Source of the DNA: Citrobacter sp. Res13-Sevr-PEB04-36
GTDB lineage: Bacteria > Pseudomonadota > Gammaproteobacteria > Enterobacterales > Enterobacteriaceae
DNA: 64,000 bases
Assembly (NCBI RefSeq): GCF_015672735.1
Contig: NZ_JADABY010000014.1
Span: 1-64,000 of the forward strand
Reading direction: 5' to 3'
Made by a program: the position numbers and the translations under genes
Shown: positions 22,076 to 32,556 of the stretch, piece by piece
How the letters are laid out: each line of letters starts with the position of its first letter
How positions within the stretch are numbered: the stretch's first letter is position 1
Notes under the pieces: model-generated
Databases searched by the model: none
What the model saw: the letters and a program-made list of their open reading frames with translations, nothing else
What the model was told of the DNA's origin: nothing

Positions 22076-22325
22076 AATATTTTCTTATTTTTTGTCGAAC
22101 GAACGGTCATATTACGCACAGCAAAAGAGACATTTCAATCTGTAACAAAGGTTGCGCTTGGTCAAAAATAAGGCAAAAAGGGGATAATATTTAGGCCGGA
22201 GATTTCGCTTCTATGAAATGCTTCACATAATTTAAAACTTGGATGATAAAACTGGTTTTAGGTTAAATAAAAGTTACGGGTTGGATTTATTCACTGAATC
22301 GGTGAGAGTGGGTGGCATTATACTT

Positions 22326-22351
22326 GCCGGATAAGCGTAGCGCCATCCGGC
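22326..22351. repeat. REP element
   Basis: A single palindromic REP unit, GCCGGATAAGCG...CGCCATCCGGC, in the yhjE-yhjD gap. The rest of 22076-22375 is AT-rich and carries only the yhjE upstream region. Confidence 0.85.
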
Positions 22352-22375
22352 AATTCACAACTAATCCGGTGGTGG

Positions 22376-23401
22376 CTATTGCGTTTTCCCCGGCATCAGT
22401 GGGTCATCTTTGTATTCCGCGGTGGCTATCCAGGCGGCGCAGAACAGGGTCAGGCGGGCGAAGAAGTAGAAGAATGCCATTAGACCTAATACCGAGCCAA
22501 ACGCCGCGCCTGACGGGGATTGCACCAGCGACGGCAGCGTGTAAGTCATAATAATTTTGATTGCTTCAAAGCCAAAGGCCGCAATAAAGGTACCGCGAAT
22601 GAGTGCCTTTTTACGTGGGCGATGACGCGGGAGCCGCCAGAAAATCCAGAAGAACAGCAGATAGTTGGCGAAAATAGAGATTGCCAGGCCGATCAATCGC
22701 CAGGCGGGCTTCAGCCAGTCGATACCATCGAGGTACAGGGCCGAGATTATCATCTGCTGGGCGGAACCGGCGATGGAGGTAATTGACAGGGTGACAATCA
22801 GCGCAATCAGTAATCCAATCAGTGAGACAAAATCGCGCAGATATTTAACCCAGATTTTCTCCTGATCCTGCGGCGTGCGTTCCCAAACATCACGCGACTG
22901 AGCACGAATGGCCTCGCGCAGGTTTCCCATCCAGTTAACCCCGGAATAAAGGGCGATACCCAGCCCTACCAGGCCCACCGTGGTACGTTGCTGAACGGCG
23001 GTATTAATGGTGTTTTTCAGCGTGGATGCCAGCGTCGGATCGCTGACGTTGTTCAGGATTTTGCTGAAGATATCCTGCAACAGCGTGGGGTGCGAGGCGA
23101 GAATAAAACCAGCGGCGGCAAACGACACCATCAGGATAGGGATCATCGACAGGAACGAGAAATAGGTAATCGCCGCACCAAACTGGTTCCCCATCCGGTC
23201 ATTAAAACGTTCTGCGGCGCGGATCAGATGGGCGATAATGGGCTGACGCTGAACGCGTTCTGCCAGCGTCAGTGCCGTTTTCAGCGCCTGATGGGTCTTA
23301 TTGTTGGTCTCTGTCTGGTCACGCTCTGGTGTGTCAATTTTGGCGATCGGTGCGTGCTCAAGTTCCTGAATGGGGCGTTTTAGGTCTTTTTCCTGCGTCA
23401 T
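22376..23401 (-). CDS. yhjD: YihY/BrkB-family inner-membrane protein YhjD
   Basis: A 341-residue protein with a charged cytosolic N-terminus (about 1-75) and six predicted membrane helices of the Virul_fac_BrkB family. The ATG at 23401 (MTQEKDLKRP) is chosen over the further ATG at 23428 by the conserved N-terminus. E. coli yhjD mutations suppress the loss of Kdo in LPS assembly, suggesting lipid IVA flipping or export, but the native role is unsettled. Confidence 0.92.
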   Translation of the reverse strand: MTQEKDLKRPIQELEHAPIAKIDTPERDQTETNNKTHQALKTALTLAERVQRQPIIAHLIRAAERFNDRMGNQFGAAITYFSFLSMIPILMVSFAAAGFILASHPTLLQDIFSKILNNVSDPTLASTLKNTINTAVQQRTTVGLVGLGIALYSGVNWMGNLREAIRAQSRDVWERTPQDQEKIWVKYLRDFVSLIGLLIALIVTLSITSIAGSAQQMIISALYLDGIDWLKPAWRLIGLAISIFANYLLFFWIFWRLPRHRPRKKALIRGTFIAAFGFEAIKIIMTYTLPSLVQSPSGAAFGSVLGLMAFFYFFARLTLFCAAWIATAEYKDDPLMPGKTQ

Positions 23402-23448
23402 CAGGGCGGTAGTCCTTATTCTGTGCATTCACTGGACAGTATAGCGTG

Positions 23449-24348
23449 TCAGTCCACATAGTCCTTCATCACGCCGGTCAGCCATTCCATAAACAGGTGT
23501 ACCCGGCGGGAGAGATTGCGACGATGTGGATAAAGTAGAGAAACTGGCATCGGCTCAGCGCGATACTGTGGTAAGACTTCGACCAGCGTACCCGCGCGTA
23601 ATGCCTCACGGACGCCTACGCGCGGGACCTGGATGATACCCAACCCGGCAAGACAGGCCGCATGATAGGTTTCGGTACTGTTTACCGTCAGCATACCGCC
23701 GGTTTTTATCCAACGAGTCCCGCTGTTGGTCGCTACTTCGAAGCCCTGCGAGCGCGTGCCCAAATTCACCGCGTAATGCACCACTGCATGCGAGGCCAAA
23801 TCCTCCAGGTTTTCTGGATAGCCAAAACGGGCCAGATACTGTGGGCTGGCACAGTTTATCTGCGTCAGTTTCCCCAGCGGACGAGCAATCAGTCCAGAAT
23901 CTTTCAGCGTACCCACGCGCACCACGCAGTCGAAACCTTCACGAATTAAATCCACCAGGCGGTCGCTGCTGCTGAGTTCGAGTTCAAGACCCGGGTACTG
24001 ATGCAAAAAGGCGGGCAGGCGGGGCATCACCAAATTTCTGGCTACGCCAACCGGCATATCGACCCGCAACTTACCGCTGATGCTGGAGGGATCGTGATGG
24101 AACAGGCCGTCCAGTTCGTCGAGATTGCTCAACAGATCTTTCGCGCGTTCGTAATAGATCATCCCGTCCTGGGTAAGTTGAACGCGGCGGGTGGTGCGAT
24201 GCAACAGTTGCGTCCCCAGATGATTTTCCAGCGCCTGGATTTGGCGCGATACGCTACCCTTAGGCAGTCCAAGAGTGTCGGCTGCGCGCGAAAAACTCTC
24301 CAGTTCTGCGACGCGGATGAACAACTGCATTGCGTGAATTTTATCCAT
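23449..24348 (-). CDS. yhjC: LysR-type regulator YhjC (RcdB)
   Basis: A 299-residue LysR regulator. The N-terminal winged HTH (FSRAADTLGLPKGSVSRQIQALENHLGTQLLHRTTR, about 19-54) precedes the periplasmic-binding-like effector domain. It has the length of E. coli YhjC, reported to influence csgD as RcdB. Here it is divergent from a short-chain dehydrogenase gene that I do not know from the E. coli locus, so it may control that gene in the usual LysR manner. Confidence 0.9.
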   Translation of the reverse strand: MDKIHAMQLFIRVAELESFSRAADTLGLPKGSVSRQIQALENHLGTQLLHRTTRRVQLTQDGMIYYERAKDLLSNLDELDGLFHHDPSSISGKLRVDMPVGVARNLVMPRLPAFLHQYPGLELELSSSDRLVDLIREGFDCVVRVGTLKDSGLIARPLGKLTQINCASPQYLARFGYPENLEDLASHAVVHYAVNLGTRSQGFEVATNSGTRWIKTGGMLTVNSTETYHAACLAGLGIIQVPRVGVREALRAGTLVEVLPQYRAEPMPVSLLYPHRRNLSRRVHLFMEWLTGVMKDYVD

Positions 24349-24467
24349 TTCTATGCCCTATTGTTGTTCGCAGTGAAACAGTAATGCGTAATTAGACATA
24401 TTTATTGTTTTTCTAACACCTAATAAGCTCAATCTCAATCTTCACTACAGCGAAAATGAGGTTTTTT

Positions 24468-25226
24468 ATGACACAGCGTATCGCATTGGTGACCGGCGGC
24501 GGTCGTGGACTGGGTAAAAACGCGGCGCTTAAGCTGGCGAGCAAAGGAATCGATATCATTCTGACGTGGCACAGTAATGAAAAAGAAGCCCAGAAGGTTG
24601 TGGGTGATATTCGCCAACTTGGTGGAAAAGCAGCAGCATTGCCGTTGAACGTCGGCGATATTTCGACATTTCCACTGTTTGTTGAGCAGATGCAGGAAAC
24701 GCTGCAGACACAGTGGCAATGTGAGAGGTTTGATTATTTATTGAACAATGCAGGGATCGGCATAAATGCGCCGTATTCTGCCTTCACCGAAACGCAATTT
24801 GACCAACTGTTGAACATCCAGTTTAAAGGTCCCTTTTTCTTGACGCAGAGCCTGTTGCCGCTGATAAAGCAGGGCGGAAGGATCCTCAATGTGTCGACCG
24901 GATTGTCGCGTTTTGCCTTGCCGGGTTATAGCGCCTATGCCGCCATGAAAGGGGCGATGGAAGTGCTCACCCGCTATCAGGCGAAAGAATTGGGAGATCG
25001 CGGGATTACGGCGAATATTATTGCGCCTGGCGCGATTGAAACGGATTTTGGCGGCGGGAACGTGCGGGACAATGCACAGCTGAATGCGTATATCGCCTCG
25101 CAAACCGCCCTGGGACGTGTCGGGCTGCCGGATGATATTGGGGATGCTATTGCCGCACTGCTCAGCGATGAACTAGGCTGGATGACCGCACAGCGCATTG
25201 AGGTTTCGGGCGGGATGTTCCTGTAA
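24468..25226 (+). CDS. SDR-family oxidoreductase
   Basis: A 252-residue classical short-chain dehydrogenase. The NAD(P)-binding motif is TGGGRGLGKNAA (about 9-20), the NNAG motif is at about 90, and the catalytic YSAYAAMKGA block has Tyr and Lys spaced as Y-x3-K-like (Y150, K154 region), with Ser in NVSTG upstream. The ATG at 24468 is preferred because the TGAGG at 24457 serves as its ribosome binding site; an ATG at 24456 would overlap it. It is divergent from the LysR gene yhjC. The substrate is unknown. Confidence 0.85.
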   Translation: MTQRIALVTGGGRGLGKNAALKLASKGIDIILTWHSNEKEAQKVVGDIRQLGGKAAALPLNVGDISTFPLFVEQMQETLQTQWQCERFDYLLNNAGIGINAPYSAFTETQFDQLLNIQFKGPFFLTQSLLPLIKQGGRILNVSTGLSRFALPGYSAYAAMKGAMEVLTRYQAKELGDRGITANIIAPGAIETDFGGGNVRDNAQLNAYIASQTALGRVGLPDDIGDAIAALLSDELGWMTAQRIEVSGGMFL

Positions 25227-25592
25227 ACCAGTAACGTGCTTATTTGACTGCAACCTCAGGTTAAATAAGCATTTTATGCTATATTATATTTTGTAACATA
25301 TTCGCCTGATGTTCTGGATTCCTTCTTTTTTCGAAAAAAAATAGACTTGGATTAATTAATTTTAATTGATGAATGATTTGTGCTGGAAATAAGGAAATCC
25401 TTAAATTAAAGCCTTGTTTTTATCTCTTTGTGTAATCCTTTTATTTGAGCTGTAAATATTCATAATTTCTGCTTTTTTATTCTTCTGCTATCGGTAGAAT
25501 GGCCCATGCCAAATGGTGAGTTCTTATTTTACCCCATGGGTAATACCCTTCCGCGTGTTAAGGCCGATATCTTATTCAGACGGAGAGAAATA
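25227..25592. other. AT-rich upstream region of yhjB
   Basis: About 365 bases, strongly AT-rich (for example 25266-25480), with no gene I can support. A frame running from 25506 into yhjB has no ribosome binding site. The composition suggests H-NS binding in front of yhjB. Confidence 0.5.
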
Positions 25593-26195
25593 ATGCAGGT
25601 AATAATGTTTGACAGGCAGTCGATATTTATTCATGGAATGAATGTAAGTTTACAAGAAAGTATTCCAGGAGTGGATGTTCAGGGTGTCAGTCAGGCAGAT
25701 GACCTTTGGCAAAAGCTGGAAGCAAGCCCGGATGCGTTAGTGATGCTTGATGGCGATCTTGATGGTGAGTTCTGCCGCGGATTGCTCCAACAGCTTGCGC
25801 AGCGCTACGTGAGAGTAAAAGTGCTGATTACCGCTACGGATTGCCGTAAAAAATGGTTGCAGGAAGTGACGCAGTTGAATGTGCTGGCCATTGTACCACG
25901 CGATGCCGACGCAGAAACGTTCACGCTGGCGCTCAATAGTGTGGCAATGGGCATGATGTTTTATCCCAGAGATTGCTTAACGCCAACTGAGAGTGGTAGC
26001 CAAAATATTAAAACATTAAGTGCGCGTCAGCGTGAGATCCTGACCATGCTGGCGGCTGGAGAGTCCAATAAACAAATTGGTCGCCTGTTAAATATCAGCA
26101 CCGGAACGGTAAAAGCGCATCTGGAGTCGCTGTATCAGCGCCTGGAGGTTAAAAACCGTACCCAGGCGGCAATGATGTTGAACGAAGCACATTAA
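25593..26195 (+). CDS. yhjB: LuxR/FixJ-type regulator YhjB
   Basis: A 200-residue response-regulator-like protein. The N-terminal receiver-like fold keeps an acidic site (VMLDGDLDG) but diverges from the canonical phosphorylation pattern. The C-terminal LuxR HTH reads LSARQREILTMLAAGESNKQIGRLL (about 141-165) and TGTVKAHLESLYQRLEVKNRTQA. The ATG at 25593 with CGGAGAG upstream gives the E. coli length. There is no cognate kinase nearby. The targets are unknown. Confidence 0.9.
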   Translation: MQVIMFDRQSIFIHGMNVSLQESIPGVDVQGVSQADDLWQKLEASPDALVMLDGDLDGEFCRGLLQQLAQRYVRVKVLITATDCRKKWLQEVTQLNVLAIVPRDADAETFTLALNSVAMGMMFYPRDCLTPTESGSQNIKTLSARQREILTMLAAGESNKQIGRLLNISTGTVKAHLESLYQRLEVKNRTQAAMMLNEAH

Positions 26196-26213
26196 CCAAC
26201 GCTTATTTCACAG

Positions 26214-26564
26214 TCAGAACATTTCTGGCTGTGAAATATGAGCAGGCCACATTTCTGATGTACAACATCGGGATATCCCCACGCTAAACATCCACGCAAT
26301 TAACGCTTCCAGTTGAAACAGATCTTTTAGGTGTGGCAGCTTTGCATGGATTAATTCCTCGCAGGTGCACAGATCCGTGAACAGCAGTGTTTCTGCCTTT
26401 GCCACTGAAATTGGATTGTTGAAGGTTTCACCTGCGGTGATTTCATGCCCGTAACCAATGACCCAGACCCCGTGTTCATCCTGATATTTTTCCAGTGACA
26501 ATCCTTGCCCCTGTTTAATAAAGGCGATACAGGCGGGGGTAAAATATGATGAATGGCAGTGCAT
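26214..26564 (-). CDS. Truncated T4-type lysozyme-like protein lacking catalytic residues
   Basis: A 116-residue protein with the N-terminal signature of GH24 phage lysozymes (FIKQGQGLSLEKYQDEHGVW then IGYGHEIT). The catalytic Glu position reads Q20 (QGQG instead of the usual EG), the Thr of the TIGYGH motif is V35, and only D29 of the triad is kept. The C-terminus (CCTSEMWPAHISQPEMF) is unlike the family and the protein is about 30-40 residues short. It is either a decaying prophage relic or a domesticated binding protein. It is isolated, with no phage neighbours. Confidence 0.65.
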   Translation of the reverse strand: MHCHSSYFTPACIAFIKQGQGLSLEKYQDEHGVWVIGYGHEITAGETFNNPISVAKAETLLFTDLCTCEELIHAKLPHLKDLFQLEALIAWMFSVGISRCCTSEMWPAHISQPEMF

Positions 26565-26636
26565 ACTGATTTCTCTGCAAAAAGTCCATTCTAGAGAAAA
26601 TGTCTCGTTATGGCACCTACCATATAGCCCGTTTTT

Positions 26637-27242
26637 TCAGTAAAACGGCTTATGACGTGGGGGGGGATATTCCTGCTTTAACAGGCCGAAAACCCAGTCA
26701 TCGTGCCAGGTTTGCTGCAGCCAGTAGCTCTCGCGCAGTGTACCTTCGAGAATGAATCCCGCTTTTTCGAGCAAACGTCGTGAGGCATAATTGCCTGCGG
26801 TGACGCAGGCCGTCATACGGCGCAGCCCACCGGTGGTAAACGCGAAATCACACAAGGCATACAAGGATTCAGCCCCATAACCCTGACCTTGCGCTTCGGG
26901 GGCGAGCAGAAACCCCACTTCGGCACATTCATTATTTTCGTGAACATATCCAGTGACGCCGAGCGGCGATCCCGAGTCGTTATCGCACATGACCAGGCAT
27001 AGCCAGTGCGGGCTTCCAGGAGACCATTCGGCTAAGCGTGAGTCGAATATTGCCCGTACGTCTTGTTCGGAGCGCGCATCGGAGACATAGTGCATTACAC
27101 CAGGATTCTGCTGTAATGCTAAGAAAAAATCCCAATCGGCTTCCGTCAGCGGGCGGCAGGTCAGACGTGGTGTTTTTAACACTGGCACAGGCTTATCTCC
27201 TGAATAATTTTCAATGATTACGAGGTAATCACTGTAAAACAT
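26637..27242 (-). CDS. RimJ/RimL-type GNAT N-acetyltransferase
   Basis: A 201-residue acetyltransferase (Acetyltransf_3). It opens LKTPRLTCRPLTEADWDFF and has the acetyl-CoA loop APEAQGQGYGAE (about 133-144), then NYASRRLLEKAGFILEGTLRE, the classic C-terminal motif of ribosomal-protein-type acetyltransferases. The start could be 27242 or a later in-frame codon before residue 20. The substrate is unknown. It stands alone between the lysozyme-like gene and the divergent gene at 27367. Confidence 0.82.
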   Translation of the reverse strand: MFYSDYLVIIENYSGDKPVPVLKTPRLTCRPLTEADWDFFLALQQNPGVMHYVSDARSEQDVRAIFDSRLAEWSPGSPHWLCLVMCDNDSGSPLGVTGYVHENNECAEVGFLLAPEAQGQGYGAESLYALCDFAFTTGGLRRMTACVTAGNYASRRLLEKAGFILEGTLRESYWLQQTWHDDWVFGLLKQEYPPPRHKPFY

Positions 27243-27366
27243 ATTTATTTGTTATATGAATGTGTTTCAGTTTACACCAGCACGTTTTTACAGGGTGCTG
27301 CGTTTATAAAAAGAGCAATAAAGTTCATCGTGAGGCCGCACTTGTGCAGCCCTTTTAGGGACGATA

Positions 27367-28956
27367 ATGACTAATAGCGCATTACCGGCGACATGTACGC
27401 CATTTGAACATTGTTTAGGGATTATCCGCCAGGCATCAGTGGAAATCCTGCTGCTGTTAGGCGTGCATGTTGCAGAAGGCAAAGATCCACGCTGGTTTTT
27501 GGAACAGCTCGATCAGGCCCGCCTTAATCTGGGTGGCTGGGGGGTGGTTGCCCGGCGATTGCAGATGAACGATGCACAATTAAGCCAATTTACCTTGCGA
27601 TTACGCCATCTTCAGCAAAACGTTCCCCAATATGAAAGTGGTCAGGATGTCAGTGAAAACCAGCTTATTTCTGCACTGCGTTTTGTCGCTTCTCTGGAGC
27701 AGTTGCGCCAACTTCAACCGCTGCTGAATTATCAAACTGATATTGACGCCGGGAGTGCCGAGGCGCAGATGCAGGCTCAGCGCCAGCTCCGCGCAATAGA
27801 GTTAACGCTGAAAGCGCTCGTGGCGAGGGTATGGCCGGACCAGCATCCGCTTAACAGCTTCTTGAAACAGCACTTTGGTGCCGATCGACTGCGCCGCTGG
27901 CTTAAGCTTGGCGAGGGGCGTGATGCGCTTGATGGCATGTTGTTTAGCGAACTGGCGCTGATGGTGGTCGATAAGAAACTGTTCGTGCGCCATTTTACTC
28001 AGATTTTTAATGACACTTCGGTACTTACGCTGTTTGTTGAACCGCGCTTAACGCTGCGTATGTTTCTTGATGATTGCCGGCTGGCACGTAATAGTATTAT
28101 TGCTCAGCAGCCGCTGACCCCGGTACAGCTGATGCTATTAAAGTACCAGTACCGACATATCACGCACCCTGTACAGCGGGCGTTTGAAGAACGTCGTGTC
28201 CGCATCAATCCCGCATCGTATCTGGAATCAGATGAGAGTCTTGTTCGCCAGTTCTGGGAAACGGCAAAGCAAAAGGCCGAACAGATCGGGGATGATAAAC
28301 AAGAAATTGCCGACAGCATTGACCCGCCGGAAAAGCGGGCGCAGCGTACGGCTGAAGAACGTGAGCAGCTGATTTCCGGCGTGCTGTGGGGGGCCGTTGG
28401 CGCGATGGTGCTTATGATATCGCTGGGCGCGTTCTGGTTATTCAACTCGCCTGCGCCGCCGGCGCCTGCTGGTCAATCGGTTGACATTATACAGGAGGAG
28501 CCGCGGCGTGACGCGCCCTCCGCGCGGGACACGGTGACCCGCATGGGCATTTCGTGGGATGCGTTTACCATGCGGGCGGCTATCGATCGCAACGATACCC
28601 GCATTACGTCATTGTTTTTGCAGGGTGGGATGGACTGGAAGCTGGCGTGGACAGAACAGGCGTTCTCTGCGGGTCATACCGCTGTGCTGAAGCTGCTGTT
28701 GCGCTATCCCTCGCAGATGGATGAAACCCAGCCCTGCCAGCAGTTTATGAGTACGCTAAGTCATGTGATGTCTAATGGGGCATCGCTGACATCGCTACAT
28801 AAAAGCTATCTGCAAAGTTTTTGCTCCAAACCGGATGTTGTCGCGCGCCAGCGCTATGATGCCGAACAAGCTGAGCTGCGTGCTCGCGCGGAGCCAAACG
28901 CTGAAAACAAAAAATGGCAGAAAATTCATACTGCTCTGTATGACGCCATTAACTGA
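27367..28956 (+). CDS. STY4199-family membrane protein with possible HEPN domain
   Basis: A 529-residue protein. Residues 1-330 are alpha-helical and cytosolic, one membrane helix follows at about 338-362 (LISGVLWGAVGAMVLMISLGAFWLF), then a Pro-rich linker and a C-terminal domain with an ankyrin-like helical stretch (ITSLFLQGGMDWKLAWTEQAFSAGHTAVLKLLL, about 418-450). I recall a Salmonella/Citrobacter family named STY4199 with an HEPN annotation that fits, but I see no clean RxxxxH motif to prove RNase activity. It is not in the E. coli K-12 version of this locus. The start is ATG after AGGGACG. Confidence 0.7.
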   Translation: MTNSALPATCTPFEHCLGIIRQASVEILLLLGVHVAEGKDPRWFLEQLDQARLNLGGWGVVARRLQMNDAQLSQFTLRLRHLQQNVPQYESGQDVSENQLISALRFVASLEQLRQLQPLLNYQTDIDAGSAEAQMQAQRQLRAIELTLKALVARVWPDQHPLNSFLKQHFGADRLRRWLKLGEGRDALDGMLFSELALMVVDKKLFVRHFTQIFNDTSVLTLFVEPRLTLRMFLDDCRLARNSIIAQQPLTPVQLMLLKYQYRHITHPVQRAFEERRVRINPASYLESDESLVRQFWETAKQKAEQIGDDKQEIADSIDPPEKRAQRTAEEREQLISGVLWGAVGAMVLMISLGAFWLFNSPAPPAPAGQSVDIIQEEPRRDAPSARDTVTRMGISWDAFTMRAAIDRNDTRITSLFLQGGMDWKLAWTEQAFSAGHTAVLKLLLRYPSQMDETQPCQQFMSTLSHVMSNGASLTSLHKSYLQSFCSKPDVVARQRYDAEQAELRARAEPNAENKKWQKIHTALYDAIN

Positions 28957-28993
28957 CAGCCTGAATCGCCAGCGATATCAGTCTGCCAGACTG

Positions 28994-30951
<1,958 letters not shown>

Positions 30952-30992
30952 TTGATACTTATCAAAATAATAACCCCCATATTTTCTATGAT
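30952..30992 (+). promoter_or_regulatory. Class II FNR promoter of yhjA
   Basis: TTGATACTTATCAA at 30952-30965 is a perfect FNR box (TTGAT-N4-ATCAA). The -10 TATGAT at 30987-30992 puts the start near 31000, so the box is centred at about -41.5, the classic class II activation geometry. E. coli yhjA is also FNR-activated. Confidence 0.88.
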
Positions 30993-31070
30993 GGCTAAGT
31001 CTGACAAAGATTATGCATTATTTATTTTAATTTCTGGGTCACAATAACTCACAACGGTGAGGGTAGAATA

Positions 31071-32465
31071 ATGAAAATCATTACCCGTCTTACCGCGATT
31101 GCCATAGCAGGCATCGTAATTTGTTATTTTGGATTATCCGGTTATGTGTGGTATCACGATAATCAACGTAGCAAACAGGCTGATGTTCAGGCCTCTACGC
31201 AGGAAGCCAATAATAAGGTTTTAGGATTTTTACGCGAAAAGGGATGCGATTATTGTCACACACCTTCAGCTGAATTACCCTTCTATTCTTCCTTTCCTGT
31301 CGCTAAACAATTGATGAATTACGACATTCAATTGGGATACAAATCATTCAATCTTGAAGCAGTTCGCGCCGCTCTGGTTACGGATAAACCCGTTTCGCAA
31401 AGTGATTTGAATAAAATTGAATGGGTGATGCAATACGACACCATGCCGCCAACGCGTTATACCGCGCTGCACTGGGCCGGTAAGGTTAGCGATACGGAGC
31501 GAGCAGAGATCCTGGGCTGGATTGCGAAACAGCGTGAGCAGTACTACGCCAGTAACGATACCGCCACGCAGCATCGTAATGAACCTGTGCAGCCGATACC
31601 GGAAAGCATCCCGACCGATACACGCAAAGTGGCGCTGGGCTTTACGCTTTATCACGACCCACGCATTTCCGGTGACAGCACGATTTCTTGCGCGCACTGC
31701 CACGCCTTAAACGCAGGCGGCGTGGATGGTCGGAAAACGTCAATCGGCGTAGGCGGCGCGGTTGGCCCTATCAATGCGCCAACGGTATTTAACTCGGTCT
31801 TTAACGTGGAACAATTCTGGGATGGTCGGGCGCCAACATTGCAGGTACAGGCCGGCGGTCCACCATTGAACCCCATCGAAATGGCGTCTAAATCCTGGGA
31901 TGAAATTATCCAGAAACTGGATAAGGATCCGCAACTCAAGCAAGAGTTTATCGCGGTTTATCCGCAGGGATTCAGCGGGGACAATATTACCGATGCGATT
32001 GCTGAGTTTGAGAAAACGCTGATCACGCCAAATTCGCCGTTTGATAAATGGCTACGCGGTGACGAGGCGGCGTTAACGGCCCAGCAAAAACAGGGTTATC
32101 AGTTGTTTAAAGATAATAAATGTGCGACCTGTCATGGCGGTATTATTTTAGGCGGACGCTCATTTGAGCCCTTGGGTTTAAAAAAGGATTTTAATTTCGG
32201 TGAGGTCACTGCTGCAGATATTGGTCGTATGAACGTCACCAATGAATTACGCGACAAGCTGCGCCAGAAAGTCCCTGGATTGCGTAACGTTGCACTGACT
32301 GCGCCTTATTTCCATCGCGGTGATGTGCCTACGCTCGATGGTGCAGTAAAACTGATGCTACGTTATCAGGTAGGTAAAGAACTGCCGCAGGAAGATATCG
32401 ACGATATCGTGGCATTCCTCGAAAGTCTGAACGGCGTGTATACGCCGTATATGCAGGGTAAATAA
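31071..32465 (+). CDS. yhjA: Tri-haem cytochrome c peroxidase YhjA (Ccp)
   Basis: A 464-residue protein with an N-terminal membrane anchor (about 7-28) and a periplasmic body. Three CXXCH haem sites are seen: C59-C62-H63 in an N-terminal extra domain, C207-C210-H211, and C351-C354-H355, the last two forming the bacterial di-haem peroxidase core. The enzyme takes quinol-pool electrons to reduce H2O2, allowing peroxide to serve as an anaerobic electron acceptor. It has a perfect FNR promoter and a terminator-like hairpin after the stop. Confidence 0.96.
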   Translation: MKIITRLTAIAIAGIVICYFGLSGYVWYHDNQRSKQADVQASTQEANNKVLGFLREKGCDYCHTPSAELPFYSSFPVAKQLMNYDIQLGYKSFNLEAVRAALVTDKPVSQSDLNKIEWVMQYDTMPPTRYTALHWAGKVSDTERAEILGWIAKQREQYYASNDTATQHRNEPVQPIPESIPTDTRKVALGFTLYHDPRISGDSTISCAHCHALNAGGVDGRKTSIGVGGAVGPINAPTVFNSVFNVEQFWDGRAPTLQVQAGGPPLNPIEMASKSWDEIIQKLDKDPQLKQEFIAVYPQGFSGDNITDAIAEFEKTLITPNSPFDKWLRGDEAALTAQQKQGYQLFKDNKCATCHGGIILGGRSFEPLGLKKDFNFGEVTAADIGRMNVTNELRDKLRQKVPGLRNVALTAPYFHRGDVPTLDGAVKLMLRYQVGKELPQEDIDDIVAFLESLNGVYTPYMQGK

Positions 32466-32478
32466 TCATTCCCGCCTT

Positions 32479-32503
32479 CCAGCCTGTGAGTTTCGCAGGC
32501 TGG
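32479..32503 (+). terminator. Hairpin after yhjA
   Basis: The 8-bp stem CCAGCCTG/CAGGCTGG is followed by ATTCTTCCCTC, a weak U-tract. It probably ends the yhjA transcript. Confidence 0.65.
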
Positions 32504-32556
32504 ATTCTTCCCTCAACGAGCAGGTTTACGGTTGAGTGTGAATATTGAGTGATGAG

